A DNA stretch of 64,000 nucleotides from Bradyrhizobium xenonodulans (GCF_027594865.1 NZ_CP089391.1:434001-498000), one strand, 5' to 3'. Counted from the first letter of the stretch, positions 27,558 through 36,558 are shown. Notes: generated by a model from the letters alone, not told the origin. Made by a program: numbers and translations.

Positions 27558-28268
27558 TCACCGCAGGGTTCCCAGCAAGCGCGTATGGTGGGCCTTCACC
27601 GTGCCATAGCAGTCGCAGGACGTCGTTTCCAATGCGCGCAGGTCGAGGATCTCGATCTGGCCGCGGGTGTAATGAATGACGCCGGCGCGCTGGAGCGCAT
27701 TCGCGACGAGGGAAATCGCGTTGCGCCGGACCCCCATCATCTGCGCCAGGGTCTCCTGTGTCAGCGGCAGGCTCTCGCTGTCGGACAGGTCGTGGGCACG
27801 CAAGAGCCAGCGTGCGAGCCGTGCTTCGACCGGGTGCAGCGTATTGCACAGCACCGACTGCTGCGCCTGCGCGAGCAGCGCCTGCTCGTGGCGGATCATC
27901 AGGCCGCGGAACTGCACGCTTGCAGCAGCGACCACCCGGAAAGCCGGGATTTCGAGCACGGAAGCCGTGCCCGGGAACAGCACGGCTGCGTCCGTCGGTG
28001 CAATGCCGTCGGCCAGCGCGGCGCCGCCGCCCACGACGCTGTCGCGGCCCAGCATCGCAACCTCGATCATCTGTCCCTCGGAGAGGCCCACCGTGATCGA
28101 AACGGATCCGCCGTGCGGGAAGTAGACATATCGCAGCGCGGCGCCCGCCTCGGCCAAGACAGATTCCCTGACCATTTCGACCGTCGCGAGATGGGGGCGC
28201 AGCAGATCGAAATCCGCCGCCTCGAGCATTTGCAGCAGCTGATTGTGCGGGTGGCCGCTTGCGGTCAT
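27558..28268 (-). CDS. Crp/Fnr-family regulator with C-terminal CxC (paralogue)
   Basis: A 236-residue regulator with the same architecture as its downstream neighbour: YFPHGGSVSITVGLSEGQ and AMLGRDSVVGG in the beta roll, and LTQETLAQMMGVRRNAISLV as recognition region. It ends SCDCYGTVKAHHTRLLG, the same Cys-X-Cys-Tyr tail. FNR-type N-terminal iron-sulphur cysteines are absent. The two genes are separated by 193 bp and probably arose by tandem duplication. Confidence 0.9.
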   Translation of the reverse strand: MTASGHPHNQLLQMLEAADFDLLRPHLATVEMVRESVLAEAGAALRYVYFPHGGSVSITVGLSEGQMIEVAMLGRDSVVGGGAALADGIAPTDAAVLFPGTASVLEIPAFRVVAAASVQFRGLMIRHEQALLAQAQQSVLCNTLHPVEARLARWLLRAHDLSDSESLPLTQETLAQMMGVRRNAISLVANALQRAGVIHYTRGQIEILDLRALETTSCDCYGTVKAHHTRLLGTLR

Positions 28269-28709
28269 GCAGGATCCATCCGGCGCGTTCGAAACATGAT
28301 CGGCGCCGCGCCCTGTTCGTCATCCAGTTGCACGGCGACAAAATCATATTGTAAAGGTTGTGGCGTCGTCCATATACCCGTTGGAGGGCAGACAGGCAGC
28401 CGCATTTGCGGCGGAAATAAGTGGCGCGCTGATTCGCGCGTGAACTCGAAGCGCTCGCCCTGCATCGATTGGCAGGAAAAAGCGGCAAGGGGGCTGTCAT
28501 GAGCCGGAAGCATCGCATCCGCGTCGCCATCGGACGCCGGCCGACAGCTGCGGCCTGCCTTCTCGAGCGCATATTCCCAGCGATCAGGGACTGGACTGCA
28601 ACGCGGCTACGCAACCCCGCGAATGTCGCATCCCTTGCCGTTCGTTGCCCGACGCGATCGGCGGCGTTCGCGGCCATCAAGGTTTCGATCCCAGCCAGAG
28701 GAGAACGGC
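28269..28709. other. Divergent promoter region
   Basis: 441 bp between the Crp-like gene (minus) and the receiver gene (plus). AATCATATTGTAAAGG near 28342-28357 is AT-rich and may be promoter sequence for the minus-strand gene. No open frame shows a recognisable protein motif. Confidence 0.4.
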
Positions 28710-29174
28710 GTGCCCAACGGCTCAATTTTTGAATCGCCGAATCGGGAAGCCCAAACGGGGAAAAATCTGCGCCATATTCTCGTTGTCGACGACGACCCGA
28801 TGGTGTGCATGGCCATCGAGATCTGTCTCCAGCGGAATAATTTCCGGGTGACGATTGCCGACGGGGGAGAAGCCGGACTTCGCGCGCTCGAAACCGAACA
28901 GGTCGATCTGATGATGATCGATATCTTCATGCCGCATATGCGGGGGTTCGAGTCGATCCGGATCTTCCACGAACGCGCGCCGGCGATTCCGCTCATCGCG
29001 ATGTCCGGCTACGCCTTCGCAAATCTGAACTCGCCCGCACCCGACTTCCTCCGGATGGCGCTGGAGCTCGGCGCGACGCGTTGCCTGCGCAAGCCGTTTA
29101 CGCCGAATGCGTTGCTCGCCGCCATCAGGGACTGCCTCGCGGAGCATCGCGCCGTCGCCGCGCGATTGGGTTAG
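28710..29174 (+). CDS. Single-domain response regulator
   Basis: A 154-residue stand-alone receiver. It shows ILVVDDDPMVCMAIE, the phosphoacceptor MMIDIFMPHM, the Ser of MSGYA and Lys in LRKPFTP. GTG at 28710 is chosen because AGAGGAG lies 6 bp upstream, while an upstream ATG (28623) has none. It closely resembles the receiver at 40133: both carry PDFL-MA-LGA followed by KPF-P-ALLAA. No output domain, so it probably acts by phosphorelay or protein contact. Confidence 0.88.
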   Translation: MPNGSIFESPNREAQTGKNLRHILVVDDDPMVCMAIEICLQRNNFRVTIADGGEAGLRALETEQVDLMMIDIFMPHMRGFESIRIFHERAPAIPLIAMSGYAFANLNSPAPDFLRMALELGATRCLRKPFTPNALLAAIRDCLAEHRAVAARLG

Positions 29175-29595
29175 CGCGTTGCCGGTCGCAGAGGCCGCGA
29201 GGTAAGCGTCCATTTACCGCAACTGCAGCTATTGCGGCTTCCGGCTGACGGCCAGCAGACGGCCGTGCGGGTGAGCCTGATCGCGCGTGATTTGATTCAG
29301 TTTCGCGCGGCCCGTGCATATCGTTCCTCACCGGCAGGGTTTTTTCGCGCGCGGCGCAACGTCGTTATCGGAGCGTTTACCTATGGCGTCTCACGCATGA
29401 GATGCGGACGCTGCCTTTGCCGAAAACCGCTATCGCATGCGGCCGAACCGCAAACTTGTCTTCAATATCCGTATTAGCACGGAGGCTGAAATTAACGGGA
29501 CCGTGAAAGGGGTTGTCTAACGATCCAAGGCGAAGACTTCCGCCGATTCCAGACGTGGCACAGGCGTCGAAGTTCAGCTTAGTAAGGCGTATCCC
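29175..29595. other. Upstream region of the che operon
   Basis: 421 bp without a supported gene. It must contain the cheA promoter. No sigma-28-like or sigma-54 element with proper spacing was found by eye. Confidence 0.4.
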
Positions 29596-32397
29596 ATGGA
29601 TGATCTGTTGCGGGAGTTTTTGACGGAGACCAGCGAGAGCCTGGACACCGTCGACAATCAGCTGGTGAAGTTCGAGCAGGAGCCGAACAACGCCAAGATC
29701 CTGGATAACATCTTCCGCCTGGTCCACACCATCAAGGGTACGTGCGGCTTCCTCGGGTTGCCGCGGCTCGAAGCGCTGGCGCATGCCGGCGAGACCCTGA
29801 TGGGCAAATTCCGTGACGGCATGCCGGTGACCGGGCAGGCGGTGACGGTGATCCTGTCCTCGATCGACCGCATCAAGGAGATCCTGGCGGGTCTCGAAGC
29901 CACCGAAGCCGAGCCCGAGGGTACCGACCGCGATCTCATCGACAAGCTGGAAGCGATGGTCGAGCAGGGCATGGCCGCGATGGCTGCCGGCGCTGCTGCC
30001 GCGACCGCTCCCGTTGCCGAAGCCCCGCCGCTGGTGCCGGAAGCGCCTGTTGCTGCGGCGCCTGCACCGGCAAAAGAAATGACCGCCGGCACGCTGATCG
30101 ACCAGACCCTGGAGCGCCCGTTGCGTCCGGGCGAAGTCTCGCTCGACGAACTCGAGCGCGCCTTCCGCGAGACCGCGATCGAAGCGCCGGCACCTGTTGC
30201 CAAGGCCGAGCCCGCGCCGGCTGCTGAAGCTCCTGCGCCCGTGGCCAAGGAAACGGCGAAGGAAGCCAAGGCGCCCAAGGAAAAGCCCGCACCGAGGAAG
30301 TCGGCCGCCGACGAGGGCGCTGGCGAGGGCGCCAGCATCGCCAACCAGTCGATCCGCGTCAACGTGGATACGCTGGAGCATCTGATGACCATGGTCTCCG
30401 AGCTGGTGCTGACCCGCAACCAGCTTTTGGAGATCTCCCGCCGCAACGAGGACACCGAGTTCAAGGTGCCGCTGCAGCGGCTGTCCAACGTCACCGCCGA
30501 GCTGCAGGAAGGCGTCATGAAGACGCGCATGCAGCCGATCGGCAATGCCTGGCAGAAGCTGCCCCGCATCGTCCGCGACCTGTCGAGCGAACTCGGCAAG
30601 CAGATCGAGCTGGAGATGCACGGCGCCGACACCGAGCTCGATCGCCAGGTGCTCGATCTGATCAAGGACCCGCTCACCCACATGGTGCGCAACTCCGCCG
30701 ATCATGGCCTCGAGACCCCCGCCGAGCGGCTCGCGTCCGGCAAGGGCGAGCAGGGCACCATTCGCCTGTCCGCCTATCACGAGGGCGGCCACATCATCAT
30801 CTGCATCGCCGACAACGGAAGAGGCCTCAACACCGAGAAGATCAAGGCCAAGGCGATCTCTAGCGGTCTCGTCACCGAGGCCGAGCTGGAGAAGATGTCG
30901 GAAGCCCAGATCCACAAGTTCATCTTCGCGCCGGGCTTCTCGACCGCGGCCGCCATCACCTCGGTCTCCGGCCGCGGTGTCGGCATGGACGTGGTGCGCA
31001 CCAATATCGACCAGATCGGCGGCACCATCGACATCAAGTCGGTCGCCGGTGAAGGCTCGAGCGTCACCATCAAGATCCCGCTGACCCTGGCGATCGTCTC
31101 GGCGCTGATCGTCGAAGCCGCCGGCGATCGCTTTGCGATCCCGCAGCTCTCGGTGGTCGAGCTGGTCCGTGCCCGCGCCAACTCGGAGCACCGCATCGAG
31201 CGCATCAAGGACACCGCGGTGCTGCGCCTGCGCAACAAGCTGCTGCCGCTGATCCATCTGAAGAAGCTCTTGAAGATCGACGACGGCGCGGCCTCCGATC
31301 CCGAGAACGGCTTCATCGTGGTCACGCAAGTCGGCAGCCAGACCTTCGGCATCGTGGTCGACGGCGTGTTCCACACCGAAGAAATCGTGGTCAAGCCGAT
31401 GTCGACGAAACTCCGTCACATCGACATGTTCTCCGGCAACACCATTCTGGGCGATGGCGCGGTCATCATGATCATCGACCCCAACGGCATTGCCAAGGCG
31501 CTCGGCGCCGCCGGCTCCTCGGCCCATGACATGGGCGACGAGAACGGCGCGCACCACATCGGCTCGGGCGAGCAGACCACCTCGCTCTTGGTGTTCCGCG
31601 CCGGCTCGTCGCAGCCCAAGGCGGTCCCGCTCGGGCTCGTCACCCGTCTCGAAGAGCTGCCGGCCGACAAGATCGAGTTCTCCAACGGCCGCTACATGGT
31701 GCAGTACCGCGAGCAGCTGATGCCGCTGGTCGCCATGGAGAGCGTCACCATTGCGAGCCAGGGCGCCCAGCCGATCCTGGTGTTCGCCGATGACGGCCGC
31801 TCCATGGGCCTCGTCGTCGACGAGATCATCGACATCGTCGAGGAACGGCTCAACATCGAGGTCGGCGGCTCCTCCAGCGGCATTCTCGGCTCGGCCGTGA
31901 TCAAGGGCCAGGCCACCGAGGTGATCGACGTCGGCCACTTCCTGCCGATGGCGTTCTCGGACTGGTTCACCCGCAAGGAGATGAAGCCGTCGATGCATTC
32001 GCAGTCGGTGCTGCTGGTCGACGACAGCGCGTTCTTCCGCAACATGCTGGCGCCCGTGCTGAAAGCCGCCGGCTACCGCGTCCGCACCGCGCCGACCGCG
32101 CAGGAGGGCCTCGCGGCGCTCCGTGCCCAGACCTTCGACGTGGTCCTGACCGACATCGAGATGCCCGACATGAACGGGTTCGAGTTCGCCGAGACCATCC
32201 GTTCCGACAACAATCTCGGCTCGATGCCGATCATCGGCCTCTCGGCGCTGGTGTCGCCGGCGGCGATCGAGCGCGGCCGCCAGGCCGGCTTCCACGACTA
32301 TGTCGCCAAGTTCGACCGTCCCGGTCTGATCGCGGCGCTGAAGGAACAGACCGCGGGTGCCGCCGGCGCCTCCGAGCTGAACCGGGCAGCGGCGTAA
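29596..32397 (+). CDS. cheA: Chemotaxis histidine kinase CheA with two CheW-like modules and a C-terminal receiver
   Basis: A 933-residue hybrid CheA. The N-terminal Hpt domain has His44 in FRLVHTIKGTCGFLG. After an Ala/Pro-rich linker (about 130-245) comes the dimerisation domain (IRVNVDTLEHLMTMVSELVL), then the ATPase with DNGRGLN and SGRGVGMDVV. Two CheW-like beta domains follow (about 505-635 and 650-790). The C-terminal receiver begins SVLLVDDSAFFRN at 804, with Asp853 in LTDIEMPDMNG. Receiver-fused CheA proteins can pass phosphate intramolecularly. First gene of cheA-cheW-cheY-cheR-pilZ-like. No MCP gene is in the window. Confidence 0.96.
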   Translation: MDDLLREFLTETSESLDTVDNQLVKFEQEPNNAKILDNIFRLVHTIKGTCGFLGLPRLEALAHAGETLMGKFRDGMPVTGQAVTVILSSIDRIKEILAGLEATEAEPEGTDRDLIDKLEAMVEQGMAAMAAGAAAATAPVAEAPPLVPEAPVAAAPAPAKEMTAGTLIDQTLERPLRPGEVSLDELERAFRETAIEAPAPVAKAEPAPAAEAPAPVAKETAKEAKAPKEKPAPRKSAADEGAGEGASIANQSIRVNVDTLEHLMTMVSELVLTRNQLLEISRRNEDTEFKVPLQRLSNVTAELQEGVMKTRMQPIGNAWQKLPRIVRDLSSELGKQIELEMHGADTELDRQVLDLIKDPLTHMVRNSADHGLETPAERLASGKGEQGTIRLSAYHEGGHIIICIADNGRGLNTEKIKAKAISSGLVTEAELEKMSEAQIHKFIFAPGFSTAAAITSVSGRGVGMDVVRTNIDQIGGTIDIKSVAGEGSSVTIKIPLTLAIVSALIVEAAGDRFAIPQLSVVELVRARANSEHRIERIKDTAVLRLRNKLLPLIHLKKLLKIDDGAASDPENGFIVVTQVGSQTFGIVVDGVFHTEEIVVKPMSTKLRHIDMFSGNTILGDGAVIMIIDPNGIAKALGAAGSSAHDMGDENGAHHIGSGEQTTSLLVFRAGSSQPKAVPLGLVTRLEELPADKIEFSNGRYMVQYREQLMPLVAMESVTIASQGAQPILVFADDGRSMGLVVDEIIDIVEERLNIEVGGSSSGILGSAVIKGQATEVIDVGHFLPMAFSDWFTRKEMKPSMHSQSVLLVDDSAFFRNMLAPVLKAAGYRVRTAPTAQEGLAALRAQTFDVVLTDIEMPDMNGFEFAETIRSDNNLGSMPIIGLSALVSPAAIERGRQAGFHDYVAKFDRPGLIAALKEQTAGAAGASELNRAAA

Positions 32398-32425
32398 GAG
32401 CAGGACAGGGATCAGGAGTACGCAC

Positions 32426-32899
32426 ATGACCAAGAAGACCCAGATCGGCGAAGGCGCCATGGTCGAATACGTCACGGCGATGATCGGCGGCCAGCTGTTC
32501 GGCCTGCCGATCTCCCGCGTCCAGGACGTGTTCATGCCCGAGCGCGTCACCCGCGTTCCCCTGTCCTCGCGCGAGATCGCGGGCGTCCTGAACCTGCGCG
32601 GCCGCATCGTCACCGTGGTCGACATGCGCGCCCGCCTCGGCCTGCCCAAGCCCGAGGACGGCCAGACACCGATGGCGGTCGGCGTCGATTTGCGCGGTGA
32701 ATCCTACGGCCTCCTGATCGACCAGATCGGCGAGGTGCTGCGGCTGGCCGAAGACGGCAAGGAAGAAAACCCCGTCAACCTCGATCCCCGCATGGCCAAG
32801 CTCGCCGGCGGCGTCCACCGCCTCGACGGACAGCTCATGGTCGTCCTCGACGTCGACCGCGTCCTCGAGCTGAAGACCGAAGTGCAGATGGCTGCGTGA
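32426..32899 (+). CDS. cheW: Chemotaxis coupling protein CheW
   Basis: A 157-residue single CheW domain linking receptors to CheA. Family blocks are ITRVQDVF-type SRVQDVFMPERVTRVP, EIAGVLNLRGRIVTVVDMR and YGLLIDQIGEVLRL. It starts 28 bp after cheA with AGGAGTACGCAC upstream of ATG 32426. Together with the two CheW-like modules inside CheA it should form the signalling-array core. Confidence 0.96.
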   Translation: MTKKTQIGEGAMVEYVTAMIGGQLFGLPISRVQDVFMPERVTRVPLSSREIAGVLNLRGRIVTVVDMRARLGLPKPEDGQTPMAVGVDLRGESYGLLIDQIGEVLRLAEDGKEENPVNLDPRMAKLAGGVHRLDGQLMVVLDVDRVLELKTEVQMAA

Positions 32900-32930
32900 G
32901 CCAACGAAACATCGAAACCGGAGAACAGAA

Positions 32931-33317
32931 ATGAAGACATGTTTGGTGGTCGATGATTCCAGCGTCGTGCGCAAGATCGCGCGCCGGATCCTGGAAGGCC
33001 TGGAATTCCAAGTCACCGAGGCCGAGGACGGCTCCAAGGCGCTCGAGATCTGTCAGCAGAAGCTGCCCGATGCGGTGCTGCTCGACTGGAACATGCCCGT
33101 GATGGACGGCTTCGAGTTCATGGGCCATATGCGCCGCCTGCCCGGCGGGGACCAGCCGAAAGTGGTGTTCTGCACCACCGAGAACAACGTGGCCCATATT
33201 GCTCAGGCGCTCAGCGGCGGCGCCAATGAGTACATCATGAAGCCCTTCGACAAAGACATCATCGCCGACAAGTTCGCTGAAGTCGGTTTGATCCCGGTCG
33301 GACAAGCCATGGTCTGA
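32931..33317 (+). CDS. cheY: CheY-type response regulator
   Basis: A 128-residue receiver: CLVVDDSSVVRKIARRIL, phosphoacceptor LLDWNMPVMDG (Asp near 54), Thr in CTTENN and Lys in IMKPFDK. It is the diffusible output of the adjacent CheA or a competing phosphate sink. It is 31 bp downstream of cheW with GGAGAACAGAA before ATG. A TCTGGCC/GGCCAGA stem (33323-33343) sits between it and cheR and may moderate read-through. Confidence 0.94.
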   Translation: MKTCLVVDDSSVVRKIARRILEGLEFQVTEAEDGSKALEICQQKLPDAVLLDWNMPVMDGFEFMGHMRRLPGGDQPKVVFCTTENNVAHIAQALSGGANEYIMKPFDKDIIADKFAEVGLIPVGQAMV

Positions 33318-33375
33318 GTGTGTCTGGCCGCACGTTGGCCAGAGTGTTCCCAGTACAGCTTCCGAGAGGCTTTCC

Positions 33376-34254
33376 GTGACCCCGACCGAGTATGAGTATC
33401 TGCGCAAGTTCCTGAAGGACAATTCCGGGCTCGACCTGTCCGCAGACAAGCAATATCTGATCGAAAGCCGCCTGCTGCCTCTGGCCCGCAAGGCCGGGCT
33501 CGCCGGCATCAATGAGCTCGTGCAGAAGCTTCAGGGCGGCTCGCGCGAGATGATCACCAACGTGGTCGAAGCCATGACCACCAACGAGACCTTCTTCTTC
33601 CGCGACAAGGTCCCGTTCGATCATTTCCGTGACCACATCATGCCCGAGGTGATCAAGGCGCGCGCCGGACGTCGCAGCGTGCGCATCTGGTGCGCCGCCG
33701 GCTCAACCGGGCAGGAGCCCTATTCGCTGGCGATGAGCCTGAAGGAGATGGGCGCGGCCCTGACCGGCTGGCGCGTCGAGATCATCGCGACCGACCTGTC
33801 GCAGGAGGTGCTGGAGAAGGCCAAGGCCGGCATCTACAGCCAGTTCGAAGTCCAGCGCGGCCTGCCGATCCAGATGCTGATGAAATATTTCAAGCAGACC
33901 GGCGAGACCTGGCAGATCAATCCGGAATTGCGGGCGATGATCCAGCACCGGCAGCTCAATCTGCTGCACGACTTCGCCCAGCTCGGCACGTTCGACGTCA
34001 TCTTCTGCCGCAACGTGCTGATCTATTTCGACCAGGACACCAAGATCAACATCTTCAACCGCCTGGCCCGCCAGATCGAGCCCGACGGCTTCCTGGTGCT
34101 GGGTGCAGCCGAAACCGTGGTCGGGCTGACCGACACGTTCAAGCCGATCCCGGATCGTCGCGGCCTCTACAAGCCGAACGACCCGCGTGCGGCCGCGGCC
34201 AAGCCGGCTCTCGCCGGCGCGGCGCCGCGCGTGGCGGTGATGGCAGGACGATAA
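33376..34254 (+). CDS. cheR: Chemoreceptor glutamate methyltransferase CheR
   Basis: A 292-residue SAM-dependent methyltransferase. The N-terminal helical domain holds MTNTETFF-type MTTNETFFFRD. The Rossmann domain has IWCAAGSTGQEPYSLAM for SAM binding, ATDLS, and DVIFCRNVLIYFD. Start is GTG 33376 behind CCGAGAGGC. CheB, the opposing methylesterase that usually sits next to cheR, is absent: only 58 bp separate cheY and cheR. Receptor methylation would need a CheB encoded elsewhere. Confidence 0.95.
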   Translation: MTPTEYEYLRKFLKDNSGLDLSADKQYLIESRLLPLARKAGLAGINELVQKLQGGSREMITNVVEAMTTNETFFFRDKVPFDHFRDHIMPEVIKARAGRRSVRIWCAAGSTGQEPYSLAMSLKEMGAALTGWRVEIIATDLSQEVLEKAKAGIYSQFEVQRGLPIQMLMKYFKQTGETWQINPELRAMIQHRQLNLLHDFAQLGTFDVIFCRNVLIYFDQDTKINIFNRLARQIEPDGFLVLGAAETVVGLTDTFKPIPDRRGLYKPNDPRAAAAKPALAGAAPRVAVMAGR

Positions 34255-34256
34255 GC

Positions 34257-34574
34257 ATGGCCGAGGATGGCAAGGGCGCGGAGCGCGTCACGTTCAGTCG
34301 AGGCTATGATGTCTGCATCATGGCGATCGACGGCACGTGGCGGCGCGACTGCAAGCTCAATGCGATCTCCGACACCGACGCCATCCTCACGGTGGAAGGC
34401 TCGATCCAGGGATTGAACCTGAAGGAATTCTTTCTGCTGCTGTCGTCCACCGGCCTCGCCTATCGCCGTTGCGAGCTGGTGCGCGTCAACGGCGCCGAAA
34501 TGGACATCCAGTTCCTGCGCGGCAAGAACCGGAAGAAGCGCGGCGCTTCCGGTGGCCGTGACGAGGCAGCCTGA
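34257..34574 (+). CDS. PilZ-like small protein
   Basis: A 105-residue protein overlapping the cheR operon end, with only 2 bp between the cheR stop and this ATG. It has a PilZ-barrel-like pattern: YDVCIMAIDGTWRRDCKLN, then AISDTDAIL, then RRCELVRVNGAEMDIQF. The c-di-GMP signature (RxxxR and D/NxSxxG) is imperfect: the second motif lacks the leading Asp/Asn and the final Gly. Binding of c-di-GMP is therefore unlikely. Its place suggests a motility or chemotaxis role. Confidence 0.75.
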   Translation: MAEDGKGAERVTFSRGYDVCIMAIDGTWRRDCKLNAISDTDAILTVEGSIQGLNLKEFFLLLSSTGLAYRRCELVRVNGAEMDIQFLRGKNRKKRGASGGRDEAA

Positions 34575-34727
34575 TCGCCAGACAGGCCTCGTCATGAGTC
34601 GCGTTGCCGCTTTCCGGGGCGTTGGTTCATATTTGCTGAAACATCCGAACGAATTCGCCGCAACTGCTTTACGTGGCTGAAGCGCGATCCGTGTATCAAT
34701 TGCCGGTCTCAATCTCAGGATACGGTA

Positions 34728-35231
34728 ATGCCCAGAAGCTCTCTCTCCCCCATCCCGTCAAACCTGCCCGACGCCGCCGAGCGGCGCGCGCTTCAGCTCC
34801 TGGTGGTCGACGACGACGCCACGCAGCGCAGCCTGATCACGGTCGCCGCGAAGCAGGCCGGCCACGAAGTCACGGTGGCGCCGTCCGTCGCGGAGGCGAT
34901 CGAAAAGCTCCGCGCCGCGCGCTTCGACTGCGTGACGCTCGATCTCGTGCTGGAGGATGGTGACGGCATCGACGTGCTGCGCGAGATGGCGGCGGCGAAA
35001 TTCGCGGGCTCCGTGATCGTCATCAGCGGCATGGACGGCAAGCGCCGCAGCGCTGCCCGCAGCTTCGCCCGCTCCGTCGGGATCGAACTCCAGAGCCTGC
35101 CGAAGCCGCTCGATCTCGCGGCGCTGCGGATCAGCCTCGCCAATCTCGGCAAGGCGGCGATGGGCCTGCCGGTGATCCACACCTGGGGCGGCGTCGCCAC
35201 CGACGCGATCGTGGAGCGGCACCGCACCTGA
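34728..35231 (+). CDS. Single-domain response regulator
   Basis: A 167-residue receiver with a ~20-residue lead. It shows LLVVDDDATQRSLI, phosphoacceptor VTLDLVLEDGDG, Ser in VISGMDG and Lys in SLPKPLD. After the receiver come ~25 residues without a known domain. It follows the pilZ-like gene by 153 bp on the same strand and may be part of the same chemotaxis transcript or have its own promoter. Confidence 0.88.
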   Translation: MPRSSLSPIPSNLPDAAERRALQLLVVDDDATQRSLITVAAKQAGHEVTVAPSVAEAIEKLRAARFDCVTLDLVLEDGDGIDVLREMAAAKFAGSVIVISGMDGKRRSAARSFARSVGIELQSLPKPLDLAALRISLANLGKAAMGLPVIHTWGGVATDAIVERHRT

Positions 35232-35285
35232 GACGCGGACCTGCCATGCAATCGGCTGCGGACGATCCGCCGCGCCGATTGCGGC

Positions 35286-35588
35286 CTACGCCGGACTGCC
35301 AAATTCCGATAATTGTTGCAGGGCGCGGCCGAGCTCCGCCCGGCAGGCGTTGAGGGCGGCACTCGCCGTGGCATAACGAGGCGTGAGGTCGTCGAGCACG
35401 ACAATCTCGGTGGAACCCACGATAGCGCTATCGTCGTCCGGCTCTCCGTCCGAGGTCATGGCCGCGTCGATCAGACGCAGACTGATCTCGATGCGCGCGA
35501 TCAGAGAGCGAAGTTCGGCTGCGATCAACTGACGGCTGTCCGTTTCAGCCATCGCGGCGAGCGGGGGTGTGCCAGCGTAATTTAGCAT
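35286..35588 (-). CDS. Small hypothetical protein
   Basis: A 100-residue soluble acidic helical protein, with a likely helix over RQLIAAELRSLIARIEISLRLI and another over SAALNACRAELGRALQQL. ATG at 35588 has GGAGAATATC upstream. No family recognised. It is divergent from the FixJ-like gene at 35738. Confidence 0.65.
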   Translation of the reverse strand: MLNYAGTPPLAAMAETDSRQLIAAELRSLIARIEISLRLIDAAMTSDGEPDDDSAIVGSTEIVVLDDLTPRYATASAALNACRAELGRALQQLSEFGSPA

Positions 35589-35737
35589 GGATATTCTCCG
35601 TCCCCCGCAATAAGGCACCTCGCCGCTACTTGTGCGTTAAGTCCATGTCCCGTACAAATACGGGTGGGCCGAATCCGCGCCGAGCGCCATAAACGTTGGC
35701 GCGGACGCGAGTCCGTAATGCCAACTGGATGTGGCAC

Positions 35738-36373
35738 ATGGCCGAGCAAACCTCTCGTGGTGAAATCTTTGTGGTCGACGACGACCCTGCCGTTCGCGAC
35801 ACCTTGTCGATGGTGTTGAAGGCGGCGGGCTATGAAGTGATCTGTTTTGCGGACGGCGCAGCCCTGCTGTCGGTCGCACGAAACCGCACCCCGGCTGCGG
35901 TCCTGCTCGACGTCCACATTCCCGGAAAGTCGGGCCTCGACATTCTGAAGGAACTGCACGGCGAGGACTATCCGGCGCCGATCTTCATGATCTCAGGGCA
36001 GGGCGACATCGCCATGGCGGTGGGCGCCATCAAGAGCGGCGCGCTCGATTTCATCGAGAAGCCGTTCCGCGGCAGCGAGATCGTCGGCCGGCTGGACGAG
36101 GCGATCGGTGCCTATGCACGCAGGCAGTCAGAGAGCGCATCGCCGAAGTTCGGCTCGCTGCATTTCCCCGGACGCGAGCCGCTGACGCGGCGTGAGCGCG
36201 AAGTGCTCGAGCAATTCGCCGCCGGCGCCTCCAACAAGGAAGCCGGCCGCACGCTCGGCATCAGCCCGCGCACCATCGAGGACCACCGCGCCAACATCAT
36301 GAAGAAGCTCGGTGCCCGCAACGCCGCCGATCTGATCCGCATCGTGATGACCGCGGCCCAGCGGGCGTCGTAA
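35738..36373 (+). CDS. FixJ/NarL-type response regulator
   Basis: A 211-residue two-domain regulator. The receiver has IFVVDDDPAVRDTLS, phosphoacceptor LLDVHIPGKSG, Ser in ISGQGD and Lys in EKPFRG. The GerE-type helix-turn-helix is LTRREREVLEQFAAGASNKE then LGISPRTIEDHRANIMKKLGA. The helix-turn-helix resembles that of the DHp-like LuxR protein at 25068. ATG at 35738 is chosen as closest to the receiver; a frame from 35696 is possible. A partner kinase could be the convergent hybrid kinase at 36559. Confidence 0.92.
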   Translation: MAEQTSRGEIFVVDDDPAVRDTLSMVLKAAGYEVICFADGAALLSVARNRTPAAVLLDVHIPGKSGLDILKELHGEDYPAPIFMISGQGDIAMAVGAIKSGALDFIEKPFRGSEIVGRLDEAIGAYARRQSESASPKFGSLHFPGREPLTRREREVLEQFAAGASNKEAGRTLGISPRTIEDHRANIMKKLGARNAADLIRIVMTAAQRAS

Positions 36374-36383
36374 CATCGTCTCA

Positions 36384-36545
36384 CGCCCCGGACGCAGCGC
36401 ATCATGCAATGATGCGCTGCCGAGCCGGGGCCCATCTCTCCGATTTCACCGCTGACAGGTCTGGTCCCGGCTCTGCACAGCAGCCATGGCGCGTCGAAGA
36501 CGCGCGTGAACGCGCTTATGGCGCGCTGCAGTGCGTCCGGGACAC
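36384..36545. repeat. Palindromic intergenic repeat
   Basis: It opens CGCCCCGGACGCAGCGCATC, contains the local hairpin GCGCATCATGCAATGATGCGC, and closes with a partly complementary GCAGTGCGTCCGGGACACG. It lies between convergent genes. Elements of this composition are, from memory, a multicopy family in Bradyrhizobium. No second copy is in this window. Confidence 0.6.
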
Positions 36546-36558
36546 GAGCCGCGAGGCC

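Noticed and set aside
29377..32649. A 1090-codon open frame on the minus strand opposite cheA and cheW.
   Set aside because: It mirrors two unmistakable che genes; its composition (His, Asp, Gly, Arg-rich) is the usual antisense shadow in GC-rich DNA with no motif.
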